Assembly (NCBI GenBank): GCA_013322215.1
Contig: JAAMEZ010000056.1
Location: forward strand, 124,001-188,000
Origin: Martinezella rhizogenes
GTDB taxonomy: Bacteria > Pseudomonadota > Alphaproteobacteria > Rhizobiales > Rhizobiaceae
Direction of reading: 5' to 3'
Length of the DNA stretch: 64,000 nucleotides
Shown here: positions 1 to 8,151 of the stretch, piece by piece
Layout: the number at the start of each line of letters is the position of its first letter
How positions within the stretch are numbered: the first letter of the stretch is position 1
Notes under the pieces: model-generated
What the model was told of the DNA's origin: nothing
Seen by the model: only the letters and a program-made list of their open reading frames with translations
Database searches by the model: none
Position numbers and translations under genes: made by a program

Positions 1-887
<887 letters not shown>

Positions 888-915
888 AGAACGGCGACGC
901 GTCGGCTGGCTCAGA

Positions 916-1278
916 TCAGTCAGCCACGCGCTTTTGACTGCCGCTCATAACGGAAAATACCCGCTTGATGAATGCCTCGCCATCGAACTGACGCGCAGCA
1001 CCCTCGGCCACATGATCCGGGCGGTCGAAGATAAACGCTTCGAGATTGACGATCGGCAAGTTCAGCCGCGTACGCACATCGCCGATCATCGCCGTATGTG
1101 TGACGACAAGTTTGCAGCCGTTCGGCTCAAACCATTCCCGAATACCCGTCGCCGGTATGGCAGCCACCGACAATCCCTGCTCCGCCAGAACCGAGCCGAT
1201 GCGAGACGCAACCTGCTGATTATCGAGACAGATCAGCACATCGGCCTGCGAGGGGGACGGTACATGGTTAGCCTGCAT
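916..1278 (-). CDS. Hypothetical protein, 120 aa
   Basis: I do not recognise the family. The protein is soluble, with no signal peptide or membrane segment. It alternates short hydrophobic strands and helices: DVLICLDNQQVASRIGSVL, a later CKLVVTHTAMIGDVRTRL, then LPIVNLEAFIF. That resembles a small Rossmann-like or receiver-like fold, but without the phospho-acceptor aspartate pattern of response regulators. The start was set at the ATG at 1278, three bases inside a possible TTG, because a GAGAGG Shine-Dalgarno lies 7 bases upstream of it. An overlapping plus-strand frame (934-1341) has poorer composition. The gene is convergent with the upstream ABC ATPase gene and separated from the next gene by an AT-rich gap. 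Confidence 0.6.
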   Translation of the reverse strand: MQANHVPSPSQADVLICLDNQQVASRIGSVLAEQGLSVAAIPATGIREWFEPNGCKLVVTHTAMIGDVRTRLNLPIVNLEAFIFDRPDHVAEGAARQFDGEAFIKRVFSVMSGSQKRVAD

Positions 1279-1611
1279 CAAGGGACCTCTCGTTTATACA
1301 CGAGCGGAATATACCGATTCGGACGTAACGCGGTGTTATGAGTTGTTACATTTTGTTTCAGAACGATGACGGTTCGACGAGCACGCCAAAGAACGACTTC
1401 ATAAACAACATTAGATTTTTATCATAAGATATTTATAATATTGATCTTATTATAAAATCCGATAGCTTAACTACATGGAATTGTCTTAGAAAATCTCGGC
1501 CCATATGGCGGTGCAGATACGAGCGATGCATAGCGCATCACGGATTTCGGCGCGGATGCTGCCAAAGCCGGGTCCAATCCGCCGAGGCGGGAGCATGATC
1601 CCCGTCGTCCA
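1279..1611. other. Non-coding gap with AT-rich island
   Basis: No convincing gene is present. Bases ~1400-1480 are strikingly AT-rich against the GC-rich surroundings. They hold a 7-bp inverted repeat ATAAGAT (1424-1430) / ATCTTAT (1444-1450) with a 13-base loop. The right part (1480-1611) is GC-rich and lies downstream of the DMT transporter stop. The AT-rich stretch could be a promoter/UP-element region for the minus-strand 120-aa gene or a site bound by a nucleoid protein; neither can be shown from sequence. Confidence 0.5.
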
Positions 1612-2520
1612 CTAGACCGGTGCACGACGGCGGCGGCTATGCCTGAGGTCGATGGCCGTGTGCCAGACGATCGTCGCGAATATGATCGCCCCACCGATAA
1701 AGGTGGCAACCGGCGGCATCTCTGAGAAGAACAGCCAGACCCAGAACGGCGTCAGGACGATCTCCATCGAACTGATGAGGGCCGCATCGGCGGCAGGCAT
1801 CTTTCTCGACCCGAAAAGGAAAAGAACGAAGGCCAATGCGAAATTCGTCGCGCCGAAAGCCGCCAGCAACAGCCAGTTGTGAATGTCCACCGAGCTCGTC
1901 GACGCGAAGGGAACGAAGACGACGAATGTCAAAAGCCCGCTGACGACGCTCGACGGCAGGATCGGGATGCTCGGATCCATGCGGGGGATGACAATGATGA
2001 GGGCGAAGGTAACCGTCATGCCGAGCGCCAGCAGATCACCGACACCCGTACCGCCGCCGATCGAGGAGGCGACGATGACCGCGACGCCGATGAGGCAGAT
2101 GCCACCGGCGATCAGCGTCCGCTTTGCCACCCGCTCCTTCAGCATGGTCCAGCTGAGGAACGCGGCAATGAATGGCGCGGTCGCATAGATCATGGTCACG
2201 TTTGCGACCGTGGTCGTATAAAGCGCGCCGATGAAGCACGCCTGGCTGATGGTCTGGCAGGCTAGCATCGCCAGCCCGGCAGGATGAAAGATCGACGCCC
2301 ATTGCCGCCGCGAAAACCCGCCTTCGAGGAAAAAGCTGGGAATCAGCAGGAACAGGCCACCGAACAACGATCGCCAGGCGATCGCCGTCCATATGTCCGT
2401 GGTCAGCAGGCGTGCGTAGATGCCGCTGCAGCTCCACGCAAGCATTGCTGTCGCCACAAGTATAACGCCCCTCTCATATTCGCTGGCAAAAGCGGAGCGG
2501 GCCGGAAACTGGAATGTCAT
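1612..2520 (-). CDS. EamA/DMT-family transporter
   Basis: A 302-aa inner-membrane protein with about ten hydrophobic segments arranged as two EamA repeats. The first runs from GVILVATAMLAWSCSGI through AFLSWTMLKERVAKRTLIAGGICLIGVAVIV, with the typical end-of-repeat 'LKER...GGxxxxxGV' motif. The second runs from LLALGMTVTFALIIV through the conserved PFWVWLFFSEMPPVATFIGGAIIF end. DMT proteins of this kind export amino acids, metabolites or drugs by proton antiport; the substrate is unknown. The gene is divergent from a LysR-type regulator with only ~100 bp between them, so the LysR protein probably controls it. Confidence 0.88.
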   Translation of the reverse strand: MTFQFPARSAFASEYERGVILVATAMLAWSCSGIYARLLTTDIWTAIAWRSLFGGLFLLIPSFFLEGGFSRRQWASIFHPAGLAMLACQTISQACFIGALYTTTVANVTMIYATAPFIAAFLSWTMLKERVAKRTLIAGGICLIGVAVIVASSIGGGTGVGDLLALGMTVTFALIIVIPRMDPSIPILPSSVVSGLLTFVVFVPFASTSSVDIHNWLLLAAFGATNFALAFVLFLFGSRKMPAADAALISSMEIVLTPFWVWLFFSEMPPVATFIGGAIIFATIVWHTAIDLRHSRRRRAPV

Positions 2521-2591
2521 GTATGGACTCGAGGAACGAAGGAACGCCCCTGTGTGCGCCGATATTTGACATCAGGCAAACGAATAGTAGA

Positions 2592-2604
2592 GATAGTAGC
2601 TATC
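2592..2604. promoter_or_regulatory. Inverted repeat, possible LysR operator
   Basis: GATAG-TAG-CTATC, with 5-bp arms, sits 20 bases before the LysR start codon in the ~100-bp region shared with the divergent EamA gene. Position and symmetry suit a LysR-type autoregulatory site; binding is inferred. Confidence 0.4.
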
Positions 2605-2624
2605 AGAAATATTTGTGGCCTGCC

Positions 2625-3500
2625 ATGCGCGAACCAATCGAAAGCGACCTGCTGCGGACCTTTCTCGTCATCACCGAGACATCCAATTTTTCCACGGCCG
2701 CTCAAAGGATCGGCCGCACTCAATCGGCCGTCAGCGCCCAGATCAAGCGGCTCGAGGAGACGATCGGCGAAACGCTGTTCGAAAGAAGCGCTCGCGGGGC
2801 CGTTCTTACCCGCGCCGGCACTCAATTGCTTCCCTACGCACAGCGCGTGATCGAGCTTCTGAACGAGGCGGCTGCGAATATCCGCACGAAGCCGCTGGAC
2901 GGACCGGTCCGGATCGGCATCCCCGAGGAATACAGCCAGACCATTCTTCCCGCCGCCTTGGCCGCCTTCGCAGTCAGGCATCCGGCCGTCGAAGTCACTG
3001 TCTCCTGCGATTACACGGCACATAATCTGGCGGCGCTGGAAAAAGATGAGCTGGACCTGGCCGTTGTCTTCGACTGGAACAACCAGAGCAAAGGCGAAGT
3101 TCTCTGTATCGATCCGACAGTCTGGGTGACATCAGTGGTACATCGCGTGCATGAGGCGACACCTCTCCCCATCGCCGTTTATCGGGATTCGACGTGGTGT
3201 CGCGATTTTGCTCTGAAATCATTGGAGCAAGTCGGGCGGCGTTATCGCATCGCCTTCATCGCCGACACGAGTTCGGGTTTGAAGAATGCTGTCTCCGCCG
3301 GGCTTGCGGTGACGACGCTGTCGCGCAGCAACATTCCGCATGGCTGTCGGGAGCTCACGAGCGACGACGGTTTTCCGCCGGTCGATTCGTCGCGCGTCGT
3401 GCTTCGCCGCAACCCTTATCATTCGAGCGAGGCGATCCGCGAACTGGCGGAAATGGTGCGCGAAGCCTTCCAGCCTATGTCGGCTCTGCTGCAGCCATAG
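2625..3500 (+). CDS. LysR-family transcriptional regulator
   Basis: The 291-aa protein has an N-terminal winged helix-turn-helix (LLRTFLVITETSNFSTAAQRI, then TQSAVSAQIKRLEETIGETLFER, residues ~5-65) followed by a periplasmic-binding-protein-like effector domain (VRIGIPEEY onward). Length and order are standard for the family. The start MREPIESDLL at 2625 is preferred over the upstream in-frame ATG at 2514 because the HTH begins at its usual distance and the upstream codons overlap the divergent EamA start. The 3' end overlaps the convergent GlxA-type gene by 26 bp. The likely target is the divergent EamA exporter; the inducer is unknown. Confidence 0.9.
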   Translation: MREPIESDLLRTFLVITETSNFSTAAQRIGRTQSAVSAQIKRLEETIGETLFERSARGAVLTRAGTQLLPYAQRVIELLNEAAANIRTKPLDGPVRIGIPEEYSQTILPAALAAFAVRHPAVEVTVSCDYTAHNLAALEKDELDLAVVFDWNNQSKGEVLCIDPTVWVTSVVHRVHEATPLPIAVYRDSTWCRDFALKSLEQVGRRYRIAFIADTSSGLKNAVSAGLAVTTLSRSNIPHGCRELTSDDGFPPVDSSRVVLRRNPYHSSEAIRELAEMVREAFQPMSALLQP

Positions 3501-4467
3501 AGCGCCGATGCAGCCTGCGGCGCGTGCCGGATGGGCTTTCCGAAAAGCTGGCGCGATAGCTGCGGGAAAAGGCCGACGCTGAGTTGAAGCCGGTCGCAGC
3601 CGCGATCTCAGCGAACGAGGCCTTCGTCTCGATGACCTTGCGCCGCGCCGCATTGAGCCTCAGTGCCAGATAGTGCACATGCGGCGGCGCACCGATGCTC
3701 TCCTGGAAAAGCGCCTGCAAATGACGCGCGCTGACGCCGATGCGGCGGGCAATGCGCGTAAGCACCAGCGGCTGCTCGATATGATCTTCCATCAGACGGA
3801 TCGCCTGGGCCACGCGCGGATCGCGCATACGCAGCCCGGCCGTCGATGGTGAAAGCTCCGCCGCGCTCTGCGTGCTCGCCGGCTCGTAGATGAACAGGCG
3901 GCTAACCTCGAGCGCCAGCGAATAGCCTTGCCGCCGCCGGATAAGCTCCAGCATCAGATCGACCGTCGGCAACGAACCCGCCGTGGTAATCCGCTTGCCG
4001 TCGATCACGTAACGGTCCCTGACCGCATGTACCTGCGGATAGGCAAGCGCGAAATCGTCGTAGTCCTCCCAATGGACAGCAGCAGAGACATTGTCGAGCA
4101 GGCTCGCCTCGGCAAGCAGCCAGGTACCGGACTCGATGCCGGCGACCATCGAGCGGTGGCGTGCGGTTTGCGACAGCTGCATCTTCAGCACCTGCGTCGC
4201 GCTGCGCCGCCAATTGTAGCTGGCGAGCACGAAAAGCGGTGTCGTGTCCGATGTTGAGCGAAAGCTGGAACAGGCCGGCACCGGGATAAGGCTCGTCGTC
4301 TCCGCGGGAGAACCATCCGGCGTGAACAGACGCCAGCGATAAAGCTCGGCTCCGGAAATACGGTTGGCACCGCGCAGCGGCTCGATCACCGACGCGATCA
4401 GGATCAGGTTCGTCTCCGGAAGGATCAAAAGGTCGATGTCGAGTGTCTCGTTGGCCGATGTCAGCAT
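3475..4467 (-). CDS. GlxA-family (AraC-type) regulator, probable carnitine-operon activator CdhR-like
   Basis: The 330-aa protein has an N-terminal class I glutamine-amidotransferase/DJ-1-like domain (residues ~10-180, LLILPETNLILIASVIEPL onward) and a C-terminal AraC double HTH (residues ~220-325, HIEQPLVLTRIARRIGVSARHLQ ... FAEIAAATGFNSASAFSRSYRASF). This architecture is that of CdhR and GbdR, the activators of carnitine and glycine betaine catabolism in Pseudomonas. It is divergently transcribed from an operon that encodes a carnitine dehydrogenase, with 106 bp between starts. The CdhR-like role is inferred from architecture plus context; family membership is clear. Confidence 0.85.
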   Translation of the reverse strand: MLTSANETLDIDLLILPETNLILIASVIEPLRGANRISGAELYRWRLFTPDGSPAETTSLIPVPACSSFRSTSDTTPLFVLASYNWRRSATQVLKMQLSQTARHRSMVAGIESGTWLLAEASLLDNVSAAVHWEDYDDFALAYPQVHAVRDRYVIDGKRITTAGSLPTVDLMLELIRRRQGYSLALEVSRLFIYEPASTQSAAELSPSTAGLRMRDPRVAQAIRLMEDHIEQPLVLTRIARRIGVSARHLQALFQESIGAPPHVHYLALRLNAARRKVIETKASFAEIAAATGFNSASAFSRSYRASFSESPSGTRRRLHRRSMAAAEPT

Positions 4468-4477
4468 TCAGCAATCC

Positions 4478-4503
4478 TTCGATCGTTCCGAAACTGTATC
4501 GAA
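4478..4503. promoter_or_regulatory. Inverted repeat between GlxA regulator and carnitine operon
   Basis: TTCGAT (4478-4483) and ATCGAA (4498-4503) form perfect 6-bp arms separated by 14 bases in the divergent intergenic region. This is a plausible binding site for the GlxA/CdhR-like activator upstream of the operon that starts at 4574. Inferred only. Confidence 0.4.
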
Positions 4504-4573
4504 TGTTTCTGATAATGCAAAGCATGAAGGCGTCTCATGGCTCGTAATGTCCTTAATACGAGGGAGAACAAAA

Positions 4574-5476
4574 ATGCCTCTTGCGATGAATCGCGATGTC
4601 TTCATCACCTGTGCCGTGACCGGCGCCGGCGACACGGTTTCCAAATCCAGCCATGTTCCGATCACTCCCAAGCAGATCGCCGACTCCGCGATCGACGCCG
4701 CCAAGGCTGGGGCGGCAGTGGTTCACTGCCACGTCCGCGATCCGGAAACGGGCGCTGCCAGCCGCCGCAACGAACTCTATAGGGAAGTCACGGACCGGAT
4801 CCGTTCGGTCGATATCGATGTCGTCTTGAACCTGACCGCCGGCATGGGCGGCGACTTGATTTTCGGCGATGTCGAGAGCCCGCTGCCGCTGAATGCCAAG
4901 GGCACCGACATGGCAGGCGCCTCCGAGCGCGTCAGCCACGTGGCCGAATGCCTGCCGGAAATCTGCACGCTCGATTGTGGCACGATGAACTTCAATCTTG
5001 GCGACTATGTCATGACCAACACGCCCTCGATGCTAAGGGCCATGGCAAAGAAGATGACCGATCTCGGCGTGCGCCCTGAGATCGAGGCCTTCGATACCGG
5101 ACATCTCTGGTTTGCCAAACAGCTTGCCGAGGAGGGCTTGATCGAGGATCCGGTCCTCATCCAGCTCTGCATGGGCATCCCTTGGGGGGCGCCCGATGAC
5201 CTCAACACCTTTATGGCGATGGTCAATAACGTTCCCAAAAGCTGGACCTTCTCGGCCTTTTCCATCGGTCGCAACGCTCTCGCCTACCCGGCGGCGGCGA
5301 TCCTTGCCGGCGGCAATGTCCGCGTCGGGCTGGAAGACAATCTCTATGCCGGAAAAGGCATGCTGGCGACCAATGCGCAGCTCGTCGAAAAGGCAGTGCA
5401 GGTGGTCGAGGGCATGGGCGCGCGTATCATCGGCCCCGAAGATGTCCGCAAGAAGCTGAAACTGACGAAGCGCTGA
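4574..5476 (+). CDS. Beta-keto acid cleavage enzyme (BKACE), probable 3-dehydrocarnitine:acetyl-CoA cleavage
   Basis: The protein (300 aa) belongs to the BKACE/Kce family (formerly DUF849): Zn-dependent enzymes that condense a beta-keto acid with acetyl-CoA and cleave it to acetoacetate plus a new acyl-CoA. The metal-binding HCH motif is at residues 51-53 (VVHCHVRDPETG), with the conserved VLNLTAGMGG, PEIEAFDTGH and GIPWGAP segments. The start at 4574 follows an AGGGAG Shine-Dalgarno 7 bases upstream; the frame is open further upstream but there it overlaps the divergent regulator. It is followed after 7 bases by carnitine dehydrogenase, so the likely reaction is 3-dehydrocarnitine + acetyl-CoA to betainyl-CoA + acetoacetate, as characterised for BKACE members in carnitine-degrading bacteria. 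Confidence 0.9.
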   Translation: MPLAMNRDVFITCAVTGAGDTVSKSSHVPITPKQIADSAIDAAKAGAAVVHCHVRDPETGAASRRNELYREVTDRIRSVDIDVVLNLTAGMGGDLIFGDVESPLPLNAKGTDMAGASERVSHVAECLPEICTLDCGTMNFNLGDYVMTNTPSMLRAMAKKMTDLGVRPEIEAFDTGHLWFAKQLAEEGLIEDPVLIQLCMGIPWGAPDDLNTFMAMVNNVPKSWTFSAFSIGRNALAYPAAAILAGGNVRVGLEDNLYAGKGMLATNAQLVEKAVQVVEGMGARIIGPEDVRKKLKLTKR

Positions 5477-5483
5477 GGCCCCG

Positions 5484-6974
5484 ATGACCAAGATCAACAA
5501 GGCGGCCTGCATCGGCGGTGGCGTCATCGGCGGCGGATGGATCGCCCGCTTCCTGCTCGCGGGCATCGATGTCGATGTCTACGATCCGCACCCGGAGGCA
5601 ACCCGCATCGTCGGCGAGGTTTTGGCGAATGCCGAAAAAGCCTATGCGATGCTCACCGGCGCACCGCTTCCGCCACGCGGCAAACTGACATTCAGGGATA
5701 CGCTGGAAGCGGCCGTCGCCGGCGCCGACTGGATCCAGGAAAGCGTGCCCGAGCGGCTGGAACTGAAACGCAACGTGCTGACGCAGATCGATGCCGCCGC
5801 AAAGCCGGATGCTCTGATCGGCTCATCCACGTCGGGGCTGCTGCCGACCGACCTGCAACGCGACATGCGCCATCCCGAGCGCCTGTTCGTCGCCCATCCC
5901 TATAATCCCGTCTATCTCCTACCGCTCGTCGAGATCGTCGGCGGCGAAAAGACCAGCGCCGCGACCATCCAGGCGGCGATGGAGCGCCTGCCGCCTATCG
6001 GCATGAAGGGCGTGCATATCGCCAAGGAGATCGAGGCTTTCGTCGGCGACCGCCTGCTGGAAGCCCTCTGGCGCGAGGCGCTGTGGCTGATCAAGGACGA
6101 TATCTGCACCGTCGAGACGCTTGATGATGTCATCCGCTACTCTTTCGGCCTGCGCTGGGCGCAGATGGGCCTGTTCCAGACCTATCGCATCGCCGGCGGC
6201 GAAGCGGGCATGCGTCACTTTCTGGCGCAGTTCGGCCCTGCCCTGCAATGGAACTGGACCAAGCTGATGGATGTCGTCGATCTCGACGATGCCCTTGTCG
6301 AAAAGATCGGCCAGCAGTCGGACGAACAAGCGGATGGCCTGTCGATCCGCGAACTCGAGCGCATCCGCGACGAAAATCTCGTCGGCATCTTCCAGAGCCT
6401 CAAGGCAAGCCATGGCGGCAAGGGCTGGGGCGCCGGCAAGCTGCTGAAGGATTTCGAGCAACATCTTTGGGCAGCGGGCGGGGGCACGAAAGAGACGCTG
6501 GACGTTACAAGACCGCTGCGCCTGATCGACACCAAGGTCAGCCCGGCATGGGTCGACTATAACGGCCACATGACCGAGCATCGCTATCTGCAGGTCTTCG
6601 GCGACACGTCGGATGCGCTGCTGCGACTGATCGGCGTCGATCTCGATTATGTCGAGCGCGGCCACAGCTACTACACGGTGGAAACGCATATTCGCCATCT
6701 TGGCGACGCCAAGCTCGGACAGGCCATCCATTCGACCGCGCAGATCCTCGCATCGGACGAAAAGCGGCTGCATGTCTTCCACGCGCTGTACGACACCGCG
6801 AGCGGCGACGTAATCGCCACGGCGGAACAGATGCTGTTGCATGTTGATGCGAAGGCAGGCAGAGCCGTTGCCGCACCGGAGGAGGTGCTGGCGAAGCTGA
6901 GGCCGATTGCCGCCGCGCACGCAGCCTTGGACACACCGGGGGGAGCCGGCCGTCATGTGGGACAAAAACGCTAG
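5484..6974 (+). CDS. L-carnitine dehydrogenase fused to a hotdog thioesterase
   Basis: The 496-aa protein has two parts. Residues 1-~320 form a 3-hydroxyacyl-CoA-dehydrogenase-type domain: NAD motif GGGVIGGGWI at 11-20, catalytic region with SSTSGLLPTDLQ and VAHPYNPVYLLPLVEIVGG. Residues ~345-465 form a 4HBT hotdog thioesterase (AWVDYNGHMTEHRYLQVF, with the typical Asp...His segment). This fusion is the known rhizobial arrangement: the dehydrogenase oxidises L-carnitine to 3-dehydrocarnitine with NAD+, and the thioesterase hydrolyses betainyl-CoA to glycine betaine. The BKACE just upstream supplies the step between. Cytoplasmic; the following acyl-CoA dehydrogenase gene starts 12 bases after the stop. 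Confidence 0.92.
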   Translation: MTKINKAACIGGGVIGGGWIARFLLAGIDVDVYDPHPEATRIVGEVLANAEKAYAMLTGAPLPPRGKLTFRDTLEAAVAGADWIQESVPERLELKRNVLTQIDAAAKPDALIGSSTSGLLPTDLQRDMRHPERLFVAHPYNPVYLLPLVEIVGGEKTSAATIQAAMERLPPIGMKGVHIAKEIEAFVGDRLLEALWREALWLIKDDICTVETLDDVIRYSFGLRWAQMGLFQTYRIAGGEAGMRHFLAQFGPALQWNWTKLMDVVDLDDALVEKIGQQSDEQADGLSIRELERIRDENLVGIFQSLKASHGGKGWGAGKLLKDFEQHLWAAGGGTKETLDVTRPLRLIDTKVSPAWVDYNGHMTEHRYLQVFGDTSDALLRLIGVDLDYVERGHSYYTVETHIRHLGDAKLGQAIHSTAQILASDEKRLHVFHALYDTASGDVIATAEQMLLHVDAKAGRAVAAPEEVLAKLRPIAAAHAALDTPGGAGRHVGQKR

Positions 6975-6986
6975 GAGGAAGCGATC

Positions 6987-8147
6987 GTGAATTTCGGACT
7001 CAGCGAAGAACAGGAGATGATCGTCAAGACGGTCAGAGACTTCGTCGAGACGGAGATCTATCCGCACGAGAACGAGGTCGAGCGCACCGGCATCGTGCCG
7101 TCTGAAATCGGAAACGAGATCCGGCGCAAATGTATCGAGCTCGGCTTCTATGCCTGCAATTTCCCCGAAGAGATCGGTGGTGCCGGGCTCGACCACCTGA
7201 CCTTCACGCTCGTCGAACGCGAGCTTGGTCGTGGTTCCCTTGGGCTCACCGTCTTCTTCGGCCGTCCATCCGGCATTCTAATGGCCTGCGAGGGGGAACA
7301 GCGCGAGCGCTATCTGCTGCCGGCGGTGCGCGGCGAGAAAATCGACGCGCTCGCTATCACCGAACCGGATGCCGGTTCCGATATGCGCGGCATGAAATGC
7401 GCGGCACGGCAGGATGGTGACGACTTCGTGCTTAACGGCACGAAGCATTTCATCTCGCACGCCGACGTCGCCGATTTCGTCATCGTCTTTGCCGCGACTG
7501 GTGAGGAAGACACCCACCGTGGTGTCAAGAAGAAGATCACCGCCTTCCTGGTCGACCGCGGCACGCCGGGCTTCGAGATTCTGAAGGGTTACGACTCGGT
7601 TTCCCATCGCGGCTATCACAACTCCATCCTGAACTTCACCGACTGCCGCCTGCCGAAATCGCAGGTGCTGGGCGAAGTGCATCGCGGCTTCGATCTGGCC
7701 AATCAATGGCTCTATGGAACACGCCTCACGGTTGCCGCCACCTGCGTCGGCCGGGCTCGGCGTGTCTTCGATCTCGCCCTGCCCTATGCGGCCGAGCGCA
7801 AGCAATTCGGCAAGCCGATCGGCGCCAATCAGGGCGTCTCCTTCAAGCTCGCCGACATGATCACCGAGATCGACGCAGCCGACCTGCTGACACTATCTGC
7901 CGCATGGAAGCTCGATGCCGGCATTCCGGCCAATCGCGAGATTGCGTCTGCCAAGCTCTACGCCTCGGAAATGCTCGCCCGCGTCACCGACGAGGCAATC
8001 CAGATCTTCGGCGGCATGGGACTGATGGACGACCTGCCGCTCGCCCGCTTCTGGCGCGATGCCCGTGTCGAGCGCATCTGGGACGGCACGTCGGAGATAC
8101 AGCGGCATATCATCAGCCGCGATCTGCTTCGGCCATTCGGAGCATGA
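6987..8147 (+). CDS. Acyl-CoA dehydrogenase, probable gamma-butyrobetainyl-CoA dehydrogenase
   Basis: A full-length (386 aa) flavin-dependent acyl-CoA dehydrogenase. The N-terminal helical domain runs from MNFGLSEEQEMIVKTVRDF. ITEPDAGSDMRGMKCAA is the FAD-binding beta-domain motif, followed by KQFGKPIGANQGVSFKLADM, IQIFGGMGLMDDLPLARFWRDARVERI and the C-terminal WDGTSEIQR. At the position where medium-chain enzymes carry the catalytic glutamate (YEGTS) this protein has Asp366 (WDGTS). In this operon the natural substrate is gamma-butyrobetainyl-CoA, desaturated to crotonobetainyl-CoA; CaiA runs the related reaction in reverse. The family is certain and the substrate is inferred from neighbours. 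Confidence 0.88.
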   Translation: MNFGLSEEQEMIVKTVRDFVETEIYPHENEVERTGIVPSEIGNEIRRKCIELGFYACNFPEEIGGAGLDHLTFTLVERELGRGSLGLTVFFGRPSGILMACEGEQRERYLLPAVRGEKIDALAITEPDAGSDMRGMKCAARQDGDDFVLNGTKHFISHADVADFVIVFAATGEEDTHRGVKKKITAFLVDRGTPGFEILKGYDSVSHRGYHNSILNFTDCRLPKSQVLGEVHRGFDLANQWLYGTRLTVAATCVGRARRVFDLALPYAAERKQFGKPIGANQGVSFKLADMITEIDAADLLTLSAAWKLDAGIPANREIASAKLYASEMLARVTDEAIQIFGGMGLMDDLPLARFWRDARVERIWDGTSEIQRHIISRDLLRPFGA

Positions 8148-8151
8148 GCCC

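Noticed and set aside
934..1341. Plus-strand frame overlapping the 120-aa hypothetical gene.
   Set aside because: Arg/His-rich with no alternation typical of folded proteins and no ribosome-binding site; the minus-strand frame is preferred.
2514..2624. Upstream extension of the LysR gene at 2.6 kb.
   Set aside because: The 37 extra residues overlap the divergent EamA start and precede the normal beginning of the HTH.
5919..7196. A 425-codon minus-strand frame across carnitine dehydrogenase and acyl-CoA dehydrogenase genes.
   Set aside because: Antisense to two genes with full family motifs; no motif of its own.
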